Shown here piece after piece: positions 27,161-35,747 of a stretch of DNA of 64,000 bases. The DNA comes from SBBG01 sp033717875 (GTDB taxonomy: Bacteria > Pseudomonadota > Gammaproteobacteria > Ga0077554 > Ga007554): contig JADDKJ010000001.1 in assembly GCA_033717875.1 (NCBI GenBank), positions 1-64,000 of the forward strand, written 5' to 3'. The position numbers were made by a program, and so were the translations under genes. The notes beneath the pieces are model-generated. The model was not told the origin of the DNA. It worked only from the letters and a program-made list of their open reading frames with translations, and did no database searches. The first letter of the stretch is position 1; every line of letters begins with the position of its first letter.

Positions 27161-28327
27161 ATGAGCGGACGGCCTGAGGAGATGAACGCCATCACCATCT
27201 CCGGCGCGGGACCCGCCGGGCTTGCGGCGGCGATCACCATCGCCAGGCATGGCAGGCGGGCGGTTGTTCACGAACAGCGCGCCGAAGTGGGTGGTCGTTT
27301 CCATGGAGATTTTCAGGGATTGGAAAACTGGACGACGCAAGGCGATGTGCTGGAACAATTTGCCGGGATCGGCATTGCGCCGACCTTCGACTGCATGCCG
27401 GTGAGGGAGATGGTTTTTTACGATCCCAAGGCGCGCGAATATGTCTTCCGTTCTTCGCATCCGGCGCTTTATCTGGTGCGCCGTGGGACGGACCAGGGTA
27501 CGCTGGATCACAACCTTAAGCAGCAGGCTCTCGCCGCCGGCGTGGAGATACGCCTGGCGAGCCGGTTGGAAACTCTGCCGCAACAAGGTATCGTCGCCCA
27601 TGGCCCTCGTTCGGGCAATGTGATCGCCGTAGGGTATCTGTTCGAAACAGATGCTCCAGACGGAATCTTCGCCTGTGCCAGCGATCGCCTGGCGCCCAAG
27701 GGCTATGCATATATGTTGATCCACGGCGGGCGCGGTACGCTCGCGACTTGCATGTTCGCCGATTTCGTCAATCAGAAGATGTATCTTGAGAGAACGGCCG
27801 AATTTTTTCAGAACAGAACCGGAGTGGAAATGAAAAATCCGCGCCGTTTTGGTGGCGCAGGGGGTATATTCTGGCCGCGCTCTGCGTCCAGGGATGGGCG
27901 GCTCTATGCCGGTGAAGCAGCGGGATTTCAGGATGCCATGTTCGGTTTCGGCATTCGTTATGCGGTGCTTTCCGGCCATTTGGCCGGGCTTGCCCTGACG
28001 CACGACGCCATGCGCGATTATGAGCGGTTGTGGAGAAGGGAACTCGGTCCCATGATGAAAACATCGCTGGTGAATCGCTATTTTTATGCGCGTCTGGGTG
28101 AAAGAGGTTACGTCGGCTTGTTGCGGAACATCAGTCGCGCTGGCGATGTGCGCGACTGGCTGCGCAATTATTACGCGCCGTCATGGCTGAAAACGCTGTG
28201 GTTTCAGATCGCAAAATCCTTTCTTTCCCCCTATCCTTGTATGTTCAATTCGCCACTTGGCTTTAAACACCGCTGTCCTCCTGCGTGCGGGAGAGGGAGC
28301 AAAAGACAAGCGCAGAAAAATGGGTGA
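27161..28327 (+). CDS. FAD-dependent oxidoreductase, geranylgeranyl-reductase-like
   Basis: The product of about 388 residues has an N-terminal FAD-binding motif (ITISGAGPAGLAAAITIARH), GGRFHGDFQG, and a C-terminal GDG-type segment (RLYAGEAAGFQDAMFGFGIRY). The family covers geranylgeranyl reductases and related flavin enzymes; the substrate is not evident. Starts at 27143 (GTG), 27161 and 27182 are possible. The last 15 or so codons run into a CCTGCGTGCGGGAGAGGG repeat, so the natural C-terminus may be lost. Confidence 0.78.
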   Translation: MSGRPEEMNAITISGAGPAGLAAAITIARHGRRAVVHEQRAEVGGRFHGDFQGLENWTTQGDVLEQFAGIGIAPTFDCMPVREMVFYDPKAREYVFRSSHPALYLVRRGTDQGTLDHNLKQQALAAGVEIRLASRLETLPQQGIVAHGPRSGNVIAVGYLFETDAPDGIFACASDRLAPKGYAYMLIHGGRGTLATCMFADFVNQKMYLERTAEFFQNRTGVEMKNPRRFGGAGGIFWPRSASRDGRLYAGEAAGFQDAMFGFGIRYAVLSGHLAGLALTHDAMRDYERLWRRELGPMMKTSLVNRYFYARLGERGYVGLLRNISRAGDVRDWLRNYYAPSWLKTLWFQIAKSFLSPYPCMFNSPLGFKHRCPPACGRGSKRQAQKNG

Positions 28328-28417
28328 AGCCTGGTGCAATACCACCCTGCTGAGCTACCTCGCCTCTCCGTGAGTTCGTATCTGCTGCATCCGTGTGGTT
28401 GTCGTTTTTGGATTCAA

Positions 28418-28615
28418 GGAACCTCTGATGTGTCATTCCAATTTGCGTTAAAAACGACAATAATTTTGTAGGGTGCGTTCCACGCACCAATGGTAATGGT
28501 GCGTGGAACGCACCCTACAATATTTCACTTTTTATTGCGAAATGGAATCAGAGGTTCCGCGGCACACGGATGTGCTCTGAGAATTCCAGGATGGAATTAT
28601 TCAGAGCTTCCTTAA
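28418..28615 (-). repeat. Family D element, rearranged copy carrying a nested 24-bp palindrome
   Basis: In reverse orientation it keeps H5 (GGAACCTCTGAT at 28418, complement at 28547-28558), H4 (GGCACACGGATGTGC) and H1 (CTCTGAGAATTCCA/TGGAATTATTCAGAG), but lacks H2 and H3. The H5 loop is filled by a second element: TTGTAGGGTGCGTTCC.. at 28466-28489 is perfectly complementary to 28497-28520 with a 7-base loop. The whole gap 28328-28633 is repeat sequence with no gene. Confidence 0.82.
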
Positions 28616-28633
28616 CTCAACGCTTCCCCGCTT

Positions 28634-29324
28634 CTAATCCACTTTTTCCAGGCGGTAGCCATGCTGATAAACAGGGCAAAGGCGCCAGCCGTTTTCCGCG
28701 ACGAGGCCGAGTTTGCTGCGTATCCGGCTGACGTGGGTTTCGAGGGTGCGGGTGTTGATGTGGGTGTTGTAGCCCCAGATGCTGTCGAGCAGGTTGACGC
28801 GCGAGAGCGTGGTATTGAGGTTGCGGAAGAATAACAGGGCTAGGTCGAATTCCTTGGGGGAAAGGTCGATGCGCGCTCCGTCCTTGGTTATTGTGCGGTC
28901 CGAGGCGCATATAACGAAAGGACCGACGGTGATTTCGTTCTTTTTGGATGAGCCGCTGTCGCGGTTGCGCCGGCTCAGCGCGTCGATGCGGGCCAGAAAC
29001 TCGAACTGGCGCAGCGGTTTGATCATGTAGTCATCGGCGCCCATCCTGAGCGCCGCCACCGTGTCTTCCTCGCGGCGCTGGCTGGTGACCATCATGATCG
29101 GCATGGCCCAGCGCTGGGTATTGCGCACCCAGTCCACGATCTCCATGCCGCTCAAGTCGCGCAACACCCAGTCCAGAATCAGCAGATCGAAATGTTTGGG
29201 CTGTTCGGAGGCCATGAAATCGCGGGCGTTGGCGAAATGCTGGCACTCGTGGCCGGAATAATTGAGCAGCAACCGGGTGAACTCCGCCTGATCGAAGTCG
29301 TCTTCAAACTAATCCTATCTTCAT
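28634..29324 (-). pseudogene. OmpR-type response regulator with +1 frameshift at codon 6
   Basis: The frame from 29305 down to 28634 encodes an almost complete receiver (DDFDQAEFTRLLLNYSGHE, LLILDWVLRD with the phospho-Asp, MMVTSQRREED, MIKPLRQFEF with the Lys) and a winged-helix output domain (LSPKEFDLALLFFRNLNTTL, THVSRIRSKLG). It has no good start in its own frame. The ATG at 29324, with AAAGGA just upstream, reads MKIGLV and then TGA. Dropping one T from GTTTGAA gives MKIGLVEDDFDQAE, the standard receiver start. So the gene carries a one-base insertion, or uses +1 frameshifting as prfB does. Confidence 0.85.
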
Positions 29325-29411
29325 CTGTGTTTCCTTTTGGACCGCGTGGGTCTCAGTTTGCGTGGCGATCTTAACACAGGATGTCGGCCGGCTAAACTTT
29401 AAAGACAAGGC

Positions 29412-30137
29412 CTGAGTCGCGATAGTTCACAACACGATGAGGTTTTTCTCCTGGAGGCCGCCACTTTCTCGATCATTCATGCCAACCGGGCCGCGATTGA
29501 AAACACGGGCTACAGTGCGGCCGAACTCCTCTGGAGGAGCATCCTCGATATCAAACCAGGAGCGTCAGGCGAGCGGTTGAAGGAAGAGCTGTTGTCGCTG
29601 CGTGACCGGAACATTTGCCGCAGGGATTATAGTCTGATGCAAATGCGCAAGGACGGTTCGACATACGACACCGAAGAGTCACTGCATGTCTTGGATCACG
29701 GCGATAGAGCCGTGCTCATGTTGGTGGTGAACGATGTTACCGAACGTCGCCAGGCGGATGAAATGATGCTCGGAGGCTGGGAACACGCCACCGCGATCCT
29801 CGATTCAGTGGGAGACCCGGTGATCGCCACAGATACCGGCGGCGTGATCGTCCGGCTGAATCAGGCCGCCGCGAATTTGATAGACATTCCGGTTTTCGAT
29901 GCCGTGGGCGCACCGCTCGATAAATTGATTCACTTTCGCTATCCACGCACGGGCGAATCCTTGCAGGGCGTGGTCGGGATGTGTCTCAGGAATGGCCAGC
30001 AAACCCAGCACGATCTGCTCACTTTTTCCACGGGCAACAATCAAACCGAGCGAATGGTGAACCTGACGTTGGCGCCGGTGTCTTGTGGCGAAGGAAGCGT
30101 GCTGGGTTGTGTCGTGACCTTCCGTGATATCGCATGA
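29412..30137 (+). pseudogene. PAS-PAS sensor fragment, truncated at both ends
   Basis: The continuous frame holds two PAS domains: DEVFLLEAATFSIIHANRAA..GYSAAELLWRS to VNDVTERRQADEMM, then ILDSVGDPVIATDTGGVIVRLNQAA to CVVTFRDIA. Upstream there is no ATG, GTG or TTG before 29577 and a stop sits at about 29397. The frame ends exactly where a GGDEF or kinase domain would normally follow, next to a Family D end. Probably a remnant sensor once paired with the facing response regulator. Confidence 0.7.
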
Positions 30138-30145
30138 GGTTCATG

Positions 30146-30163
30146 ATGGGATTATTTAGCGCT
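30146..30163 (-). repeat. Family D terminal fragment
   Basis: On the minus strand TTAAGGAAGCGCTAAATAA matches the outer end of the 39602 and 19211 elements. Its left bases form the stop codon of the NusG-II gene. Confidence 0.6.
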
Positions 30164-30166
30164 TCC

Positions 30167-30535
30167 TTAAAAAACAATGCTGTCAAACCGCTGTTCATTG
30201 CCCGCAACCAGCACGCTGACGCGGTTGGGCAGGCAGGTGGCGGATTCGCCGCTGTGGCTCACCCAGCCGGTGTGGACGCATTGCTTGCCGCGACAGGGTG
30301 AGGCGACGAAGCGCGCCTTGCCGTCGTGGATGTCGATGATGCTGGTGCCGAGCGTACCCTCGATGGTCAATTGATGTTTCTGATGCAGCGACACGGTCAT
30401 CCGCTCTTTGCCGTTGACCAGGATGCGTATCTCGTCGCCTTGTGTCGCGGGCGCCCAGTAGCTGAGGTACAGCCAGGGCAGCAGCGCCACGGCGAGCGCT
30501 ACGACGATCATGTCAGCGCGTGTCATAATTTTCAT
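30167..30535 (-). CDS. NusG domain II-containing membrane-anchored protein
   Basis: The 122-residue protein has an N-terminal membrane anchor (MIVVALAVALLPWLYLSYW) and a NusG-II-like beta domain with the signature FVASPCRGKQCVHTGWVSHSGESATCLPNRV (cysteines at four positions). Such proteins are found beside ApbE and Gx transporters in respiratory contexts. It overlaps the end of apbE by 4 bases (ATGA). The stop codon comes from a repeat end. Confidence 0.85.
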   Translation of the reverse strand: MKIMTRADMIVVALAVALLPWLYLSYWAPATQGDEIRILVNGKERMTVSLHQKHQLTIEGTLGTSIIDIHDGKARFVASPCRGKQCVHTGWVSHSGESATCLPNRVSVLVAGNEQRFDSIVF

Positions 30536-31602
30536 GTCGGCGCGCTCACCTTGACCCTGGGTGCGGGGCTGACTTCGAAGCGGATGCGTCGGGCCATCTC
30601 CGGCGTCATGGTCACCTGTCCCTTGTCGTCGATCAGCATCACCTGCTTGATACCCATGCGTTTTGCTACCTCGTGCCAGCCTTGGGATCCCGCGATGAAC
30701 AGCGCCGTGGATGCGGCGTCGGCGGTGGCGGCGTCGGCGGCGATCACCGTGACGGAGGTGGTGCCGGTGGCGGGCCAGCCGCTGCGCGGGTCGATGATGT
30801 GATGATAACGCTTGCCCTGGTATTCGAAAAAGCGTTCGTAATCGCCGGAGGTCAGGATGCTCTCATCGCCGTGCGTTTCGATCGACGCCAGCACGCCGGG
30901 GCCGCGCGGATTGCGGATGCCGATGCGCCAGGCACGGTCGCCGTGCCGGCCGATGGCGCGCAGATTGCCGCCGGCGTTGACGATGGCGTTTTCCACGCCG
31001 AGCTTGCGCAAGCGTTCGATGGCAAGATCGACGCCGTAGCCTTTGCCGATCGCGCCGAAATCGAGTTGTACTGCGGGATTGGCGCTGCGTAGCCGATCCT
31101 TTTCGAGGGTCATATCCTCCATGCCGGGGTGTTGCGCCACCCGCGCGGCAATGGCCGCCGCATCGGGTGGTGGTCCGCCAGGCAGGTCGTCCTGCGCGAA
31201 ACCCCATAATTTGATCAACTTGCCGATGGCTGGATTGAACAACCCTTCGGACTGCCGCGACAGGACAACGGATTTTTGCACCAGCGGCAGAAGCGAGGGC
31301 GGCACGGTGACGGTGGCGCCGGAGGCGAGGGCCGTGTTCAGACGTGTCAACGGGCTGTCATGCCAGGCATGCCAATCGTTGTGCATTTTTTGCAGTTCCT
31401 CGCCGATCTGGCGGCTGGCTTCCATTGCCCGCGCTTTGTCCACGCCCCAAATGCTGATGTCGACGAGGGTGCCGAAGGTCAGCAATTGCTGGGTATAAAG
31501 CGGTTCTTCCTGTCTGGCGCAGGCGCTGAGCAGGATCGTCAACATGATTGCCGTTGTGATGGCGGGCAGTGCCCGCCCTGCATAGATGAATGCGGGGCGC
31601 AT
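30532..31602 (-). CDS. apbE: FAD:protein FMN transferase
   Basis: ApbE attaches FMN covalently to periplasmic flavoproteins such as Rnf or Nqr subunits. The 356-residue lipoprotein has an LTILLSAC lipobox, LQLDFGAIGKGYGVD, NAGGNLRAIG, HHIIDPRSGWPATG and the C-terminal ADAATADAASTALFIAG motif. The ATG at 31602 lies 5 bases after the gshB stop. A much longer frame upstream is the antisense-free shadow of gshB and is not used. No Rnf or Nqr genes are in the window. Confidence 0.92.
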   Translation of the reverse strand: MRPAFIYAGRALPAITTAIMLTILLSACARQEEPLYTQQLLTFGTLVDISIWGVDKARAMEASRQIGEELQKMHNDWHAWHDSPLTRLNTALASGATVTVPPSLLPLVQKSVVLSRQSEGLFNPAIGKLIKLWGFAQDDLPGGPPPDAAAIAARVAQHPGMEDMTLEKDRLRSANPAVQLDFGAIGKGYGVDLAIERLRKLGVENAIVNAGGNLRAIGRHGDRAWRIGIRNPRGPGVLASIETHGDESILTSGDYERFFEYQGKRYHHIIDPRSGWPATGTTSVTVIAADAATADAASTALFIAGSQGWHEVAKRMGIKQVMLIDDKGQVTMTPEMARRIRFEVSPAPRVKVSAPT

Positions 31603-31607
31603 GGCGA

Positions 31608-32597
31608 TCAGGAAGAGCGGCGTTTCGCCACGCGGGTTTCTATGCAATCCATCAACCAGCCGCTGATGTTGAGGTCGTAAATAGTGTCGAGTTCCCGGAT
31701 GCAGGTGGGGCTGGTGATGTTGATTTCGGTGAGGTAATCGCCGATCACGTCCAAACCGACGAACATCAGGCCTTTCTCGCGCAGTACCGGACCCACCTGT
31801 TCGCATATCCACTGATCGCGCTCGCTCAAGGGGACGCCCTCGCCGCGCCCGCCGGCGGCGAGGTTGGCGCGTGTTTCGCCGGGCGCGGCGATGCGCGCCA
31901 GGGCGAACGGCACCGGCCGGCCGTCGATGAGCAGGATGCGTTTGTCGCCCGCGCTGATCTCGGGGATGTAGCGTTGCGCCATGATGAAGCGCGTTCCCAG
32001 CCGGGTGAGGGTTTCGATGATGACGTTGATGTTCGGGTCGTGCCGTTGCACGCGAAACACCGATGCGCCACCCATGGCCTCCAGCGGTTTGAGGATGATG
32101 TCGCCGTGTTCGCGCAGGAAGTCGCGCAACTGATCGGCGTTGCGGCTCACCAGTGTCGGCGTGCAGCACTGGGGAAACCAGGTGGTGTACATCTTTTCAT
32201 TCACATCGCGCAGGCTCTGCGGCTTGTTGACCACCAGCACGCCTTCCGCTTCGGCGTGTTCCAGCAGGTAGGTGGTGTAGATGTACTCCATGTCGAAGGG
32301 CGGGTCCTTGCGCATCAGGATGATATCGAGTTCGGCGAGCGGTCTGGTTTCGCCGCTTTCTTCCGCGAAACCGAACCATCGGTCGAGATCGTCCTGCACC
32401 GACAGCGTCCTCATTCGCCCGTAGGGCTCGCCATCGCGCAAGAACAGGTCGCCCTGTTCCATATAGAAAATCCGCCAGTCGCGCGCCTGGGCTTCGAGCA
32501 GCATCGCCAGGGTGCTGTCCTTCTTGGGGTTGATGGTGGCGATGGGATCCATCACCACGCCCAGTTTGACGGTGTCGCGCGCCACGCTCGTCGTCAT
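31608..32597 (-). CDS. gshB: Glutathione synthetase
   Basis: GshB joins gamma-glutamylcysteine and glycine with ATP. The 329-residue ATP-grasp protein has the family start KLGVVMDPIATINPKKDSTL, DIILMRKDPPFDMEYIY, ILKPLEAMGGASVFRV, FALARIAAPGETRANLAAGG and GLDVIGDYLTEINITSPT. It overlaps gshA by 4 bases (ATGA), so the two glutathione steps are translationally coupled. Confidence 0.97.
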   Translation of the reverse strand: MTTSVARDTVKLGVVMDPIATINPKKDSTLAMLLEAQARDWRIFYMEQGDLFLRDGEPYGRMRTLSVQDDLDRWFGFAEESGETRPLAELDIILMRKDPPFDMEYIYTTYLLEHAEAEGVLVVNKPQSLRDVNEKMYTTWFPQCCTPTLVSRNADQLRDFLREHGDIILKPLEAMGGASVFRVQRHDPNINVIIETLTRLGTRFIMAQRYIPEISAGDKRILLIDGRPVPFALARIAAPGETRANLAAGGRGEGVPLSERDQWICEQVGPVLREKGLMFVGLDVIGDYLTEINITSPTCIRELDTIYDLNISGWLMDCIETRVAKRRSS

Positions 32598-33892
32598 GCG
32601 CGGCTCTTGGCGACTTCCCGCGCCGCGGCGAGCAGGGCGAGCCGGGCGATCACGCCATAGGCATAAAAACGGTTGGGATTGGCGTCCGGCGCTCTGTTCG
32701 GATCGGGATTGTTGCAGGGTTCGACGAAGGCCAGCGGTTCGAAGTGCATGCCCGGGGCGTTGAGATTTTCATCCACGCCACGCGCGGTATGCACGCGGTA
32801 AAAACCGCCAACCACGAAACGATCCACCATGTAGACCACCGGCTCGGCGACGGCCTGCGCGTCGCCCCAGGTTTCGAAGGTGTAGACTCCTTCCTGAATG
32901 ATGACCTGGGTGACTTCCTGTCCGCCCTTGCTGGCGGCCATGCGGGTGCGCTGCTTGCGGTTCAGTTCGTGGATTTCATCGACCGAGCGCACCGTCATGA
33001 TGCCCATGCCATAGGTGCCGGCATCGGCCTTGACGATGACGAAGGGCGGTTTGTCGATCTTGTACTCGTCGTATTTGCGCTGAATGGAGTCCAGCAGGGC
33101 GCCGACATTCGTCGCCAGGCATTCTTCTCCTTCGCGCTTCATGAAATTGATCTCGCCGCACTGGCGAAAAAGCGGATCGACCAGCCACGGATCGATGTCG
33201 ATCAATTCGGCGAATTCCAGGGCGACCTGCCGGTAGTGCCGGAAGTGATCGGATTTGAGGCGGTTGGACCATCCCAGCTCCAGCGGCGGGACGACCGGCT
33301 GTTCGAGTCCTTCGAGGATGGCCGGGCGGCCACTCGACAGGTCGTTGTTGAGTAATACCATGCAGGGGAAAAAGTCCTTCACGCCCACCCGGTCGCCTTT
33401 GCGCAGCAGCGGTTCCAGATGCAGCGAGCGGCCTGAGGGCAGCGGCACATCCAATGGCGCGGCAAGATCCGGTAGCAACGAGCCGAGCCGCACTTCGAAT
33501 CCCGCCTTGCCGAGAATCTCGCTCAGGGTGGCGAGGCTTTCCAGGTAGAACGGATTGCGGGTATGGCTTTCCGGGATGAGCAACAGCTTCGCGGCGCGCG
33601 GACAGACGCGCTCCACGGCCGATTGCACGGCCTGGATGCACAGCGGCATGAAGGCGGGGTTGAGATTGTTGAATCCGGCCGGAAACAGGTTGGTGTCCAC
33701 CGGCGCCAGCTTGAAGCCGGCATTGCGCAGATCCACCGAGGCATAAAACGGCGCGGGGGTATCCAGCCACTGGGCGCGCAACCAGGACTCGATGGTTGCC
33801 TGGCGCTCCAGCAGGTGACTTTCGAGGTGGAGCAGGGGGCCGGTCAAAACCGTCGTCAGATGAGGTACGCCATACAGATGTTCAACGCTCAT
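32594..33892 (-). CDS. gshA: Glutamate-cysteine ligase, Acidithiobacillus type
   Basis: First step of glutathione synthesis. The 432-residue sequence is unlike E. coli GshA and matches the T. ferrooxidans-type ligase family, with LAPVDTNLFPAGFNNLN near residue 65, LLLIPESHTRNPFYL, FVIVKADAGTYGMGIMTVRS and YRVHTARGVDENLNAPG. This type is typical of sulfur- and ammonia-oxidising proteobacteria and cyanobacteria-like lineages, which helps place the organism. Confidence 0.93.
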   Translation of the reverse strand: MSVEHLYGVPHLTTVLTGPLLHLESHLLERQATIESWLRAQWLDTPAPFYASVDLRNAGFKLAPVDTNLFPAGFNNLNPAFMPLCIQAVQSAVERVCPRAAKLLLIPESHTRNPFYLESLATLSEILGKAGFEVRLGSLLPDLAAPLDVPLPSGRSLHLEPLLRKGDRVGVKDFFPCMVLLNNDLSSGRPAILEGLEQPVVPPLELGWSNRLKSDHFRHYRQVALEFAELIDIDPWLVDPLFRQCGEINFMKREGEECLATNVGALLDSIQRKYDEYKIDKPPFVIVKADAGTYGMGIMTVRSVDEIHELNRKQRTRMAASKGGQEVTQVIIQEGVYTFETWGDAQAVAEPVVYMVDRFVVGGFYRVHTARGVDENLNAPGMHFEPLAFVEPCNNPDPNRAPDANPNRFYAYGVIARLALLAAAREVAKSRA

Positions 33893-33985
33893 GGCGGCAT
33901 GCCGTCCTTAAGTGAATGGGATTTGCTGCATGGGCAACATATTAGCGCATTTTGGAGGCTTGGAGTATGCGCCGGCGGCGCGGCT

Positions 33986-34086
33986 GGCGGGTTACGGCGC
34001 CAAAAAACGCCTAACCCGCCCTACATTGTATTGGGCCGGAGGAGGGTAACTCCCCTCCTCGAACGAGGAGGGGAATACGTTCCAAA
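33986..34086. repeat. Family E hairpin plus Family C end next to the peroxiredoxin stop
   Basis: GGCGGGTTACGGCG / CGCCTAACCCGCC at 33986-34020 is a Family E hairpin. A second hairpin, CCCCTCCTCgaacGAGGAGGGG at 34052-34073, is followed by AATACGTTCCAAAC. That end recurs at 53730-53756, also directly before a minus-strand stop. Confidence 0.75.
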
Positions 34087-34761
34087 CTAGCTGATTTTCT
34101 TTTTCGAAAAATACCAATCAGTGACTTCTATTCCGGGCGTTTTGACGCGTTCTTCCGCCGCCTGGGTGGTGGCGGGAGGCGGTATGATGACGTCCTGGCC
34201 CGGCATCCAGTTTGCCGGGCAGGCCACGCCGTGGGCGTCGACCATCTGCAGCGCGTCAACGACGCGCACGATCTCGTCGAAGTTGCGCCCCACGTTCAGC
34301 GGATAGTAGATCATCGCACGCAGATTCCGTTTCGGGTCGATGAAGAAGACGCAGCGTACCGTCGCGGTGGTGGCGCTGGGGGTATGCACCATCCGGTACA
34401 ATTGCGCCACTTTCTGATCGAGGTCGGCGATCACCGGAAACCGCACCTTCACACCAAACTTCTCCTCGATATTGCGCATCCAGGCGATATGACTATAGAT
34501 GCTGTCGATGGAGCAGGCCAACAGCGCCACGCCCTTGTCCCGCAAGGTGTCGTAGCGTTTGGCGAATTCGATAAACTCCGTGGTGCAGACCGGCGTGAAA
34601 TCCGCGGGATGGGAAAACAGAATGACCCATTTGTCTTTTTCCCAGTTCGACAAACGTAGGGCGCCATGGGTGGTGTTGGCCTCGAAATCCGGCGCCGGGC
34701 CATTCAGTTCCAGGCGCGGCAGTTCGGTGGCGGAAGTCTCTTGCATTGCGGTTGCGGTCAT
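34087..34761 (-). CDS. Peroxiredoxin, Prx6/1-Cys-like
   Basis: The 224-residue thiol peroxidase has the peroxidatic motif PADFTPVCTTEF (Cys about residue 60), the Prx6 HIAWMRNI.. segment, and a C-terminal arm with GVACPANWMPG, whose Cys could act as resolving residue as in archaeal Prx6 enzymes. It reduces peroxides with thiols. The glutathione synthesis genes lie close by, but no direct link is shown. Confidence 0.92.
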   Translation of the reverse strand: MTATAMQETSATELPRLELNGPAPDFEANTTHGALRLSNWEKDKWVILFSHPADFTPVCTTEFIEFAKRYDTLRDKGVALLACSIDSIYSHIAWMRNIEEKFGVKVRFPVIADLDQKVAQLYRMVHTPSATTATVRCVFFIDPKRNLRAMIYYPLNVGRNFDEIVRVVDALQMVDAHGVACPANWMPGQDVIIPPPATTQAAEERVKTPGIEVTDWYFSKKKIS

Positions 34762-34880
34762 AGGTGTGCCTCCCTGATGAGGTGATGGGGTTGGGCGTGT
34801 TCAACGCCTATCTTGATCTTACCACTTTCAAGCTTTTTGCATGACTTTTCGTCCAGGGCGGGAGCCAAGATTTTTTACCA

Positions 34881-34910
34881 CTTGAAAAGTGCATTCTTTT
34901 TCTCCATGTT
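34881..34910 (+). promoter_or_regulatory. Candidate sigma-32 (heat-shock) promoter for the yqjD-like operon
   Basis: CTTGAAA (34881-34887), a 14-base spacer and CTCCATGTT (34902-34910) resemble the RpoH consensus CTTGAAA-N11-16-CCCCATNT. Transcription would start about 95 bases before the yqjD-like ATG. Evidence is sequence similarity only. Confidence 0.35.
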
Positions 34911-35010
34911 ATCTATTAACCAGACAATTTATCTGCTTTTGCTTTCCTTTTCGCATGGGGAGTTGGTTGCCTGGTTAACATACTACCCCGATCAACAAGA
35001 GGAGGTTGCC

Positions 35011-35292
35011 ATGGAAGCCCGCGTAGAGACTCATCCCACGACCGACAAAGTCGTCAAGACAGCGCATGACACCATCGACAAGGCGGCAGGGCCTGCCGGT
35101 CACGCCGAAGACCGTCTCCGGGAAACCAGCCAGAAGGTGCAGGCCAGCGTCAAGGAAACCGCCGGCAAGGTCCAGGAAAGCAGCAAGGAATTGGGCCATG
35201 CCATGACCGAATACATCAAGCAGAATCCGATGACCTCGGTGGGTATCGCCGCCGCGGTGGGGCTGGTGATCGGCGCCTTGCTCAGACGCTAG
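35011..35292 (+). CDS. yqjD: YqjD/ElaB-type DUF883 membrane-anchored protein
   Basis: The 93-residue protein has a long charged amphipathic helix (about residues 10-68) and a C-terminal membrane anchor (TSVGIAAAVGLVIGALLRR), the DUF883 layout. E. coli homologues anchor inactive ribosomes to the membrane in stationary phase. The start at 35011 follows GAGGAGGTTGCC. It is first of three genes in the order yqjD-yqjE-yqjK, conserved with E. coli. Confidence 0.85.
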   Translation: MEARVETHPTTDKVVKTAHDTIDKAAGPAGHAEDRLRETSQKVQASVKETAGKVQESSKELGHAMTEYIKQNPMTSVGIAAAVGLVIGALLRR

Positions 35293-35306
35293 GAGGTTAA
35301 GCTCTA

Positions 35307-35747
35307 ATGTCTCCGTCCGACCCGTCGGCTCAGCCAGCGGCGGAGCCGAAAGGCGCGGCGGAGGAATCCCTGGCAAGCGCCGGGGCTGGCCTCCTGCGCA
35401 CTTTTCGCTCCATCGCTTCCGATATCCTGGGGCTGCTCGCGCTCGAGGCGCGCCTTGCCGGCCTGAGCATCGCGGCAATGCTCGGCCTGGGTGTCGCGGC
35501 GGCCTTGCTGTTCATTGTGGCATGGCTGCTGCTGGTGGCGGGCATCGCGTTCTCGCTGGTCGATCTGGGCCTGGGCTGGGGAGCGGCGCTGCTCATCACG
35601 GCGCTGCTGAACGTCATTCTCGGCGCGATACTGGTCCGGTTCATTTTTGTCTTCAGCCGGAATCTGCTGTTCAGCGCCACCCGCCGTCAAATCGCGCCTG
35701 GTGCGAGGGGAGGGGCATGCAATGCGACATCTGAAAAAAGCGATTGA
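35307..35747 (+). CDS. yqjE: YqjE-type phage-holin-3-6 family membrane protein
   Basis: The 146-residue protein has two central membrane segments (AAMLGLGVAAALLFIVAWLL and AALLITALLNVILGAILV) after an LRTFRSIASDILGLLALEAR amphipathic start. It is 14 bases after yqjD. Its exact function is unknown; it is tied by position to the stationary-phase ribosome-anchoring operon. Confidence 0.82.
   Translation: MSPSDPSAQPAAEPKGAAEESLASAGAGLLRTFRSIASDILGLLALEARLAGLSIAAMLGLGVAAALLFIVAWLLLVAGIAFSLVDLGLGWGAALLITALLNVILGAILVRFIFVFSRNLLFSATRRQIAPGARGGACNATSEKSD

Noticed and set aside
30532..32169. N-terminal extension of apbE to 32169
   Set aside because: The extra 190 codons lie over gshB in another frame and lack a lipoprotein signal; the lipobox fits a start at 31602.
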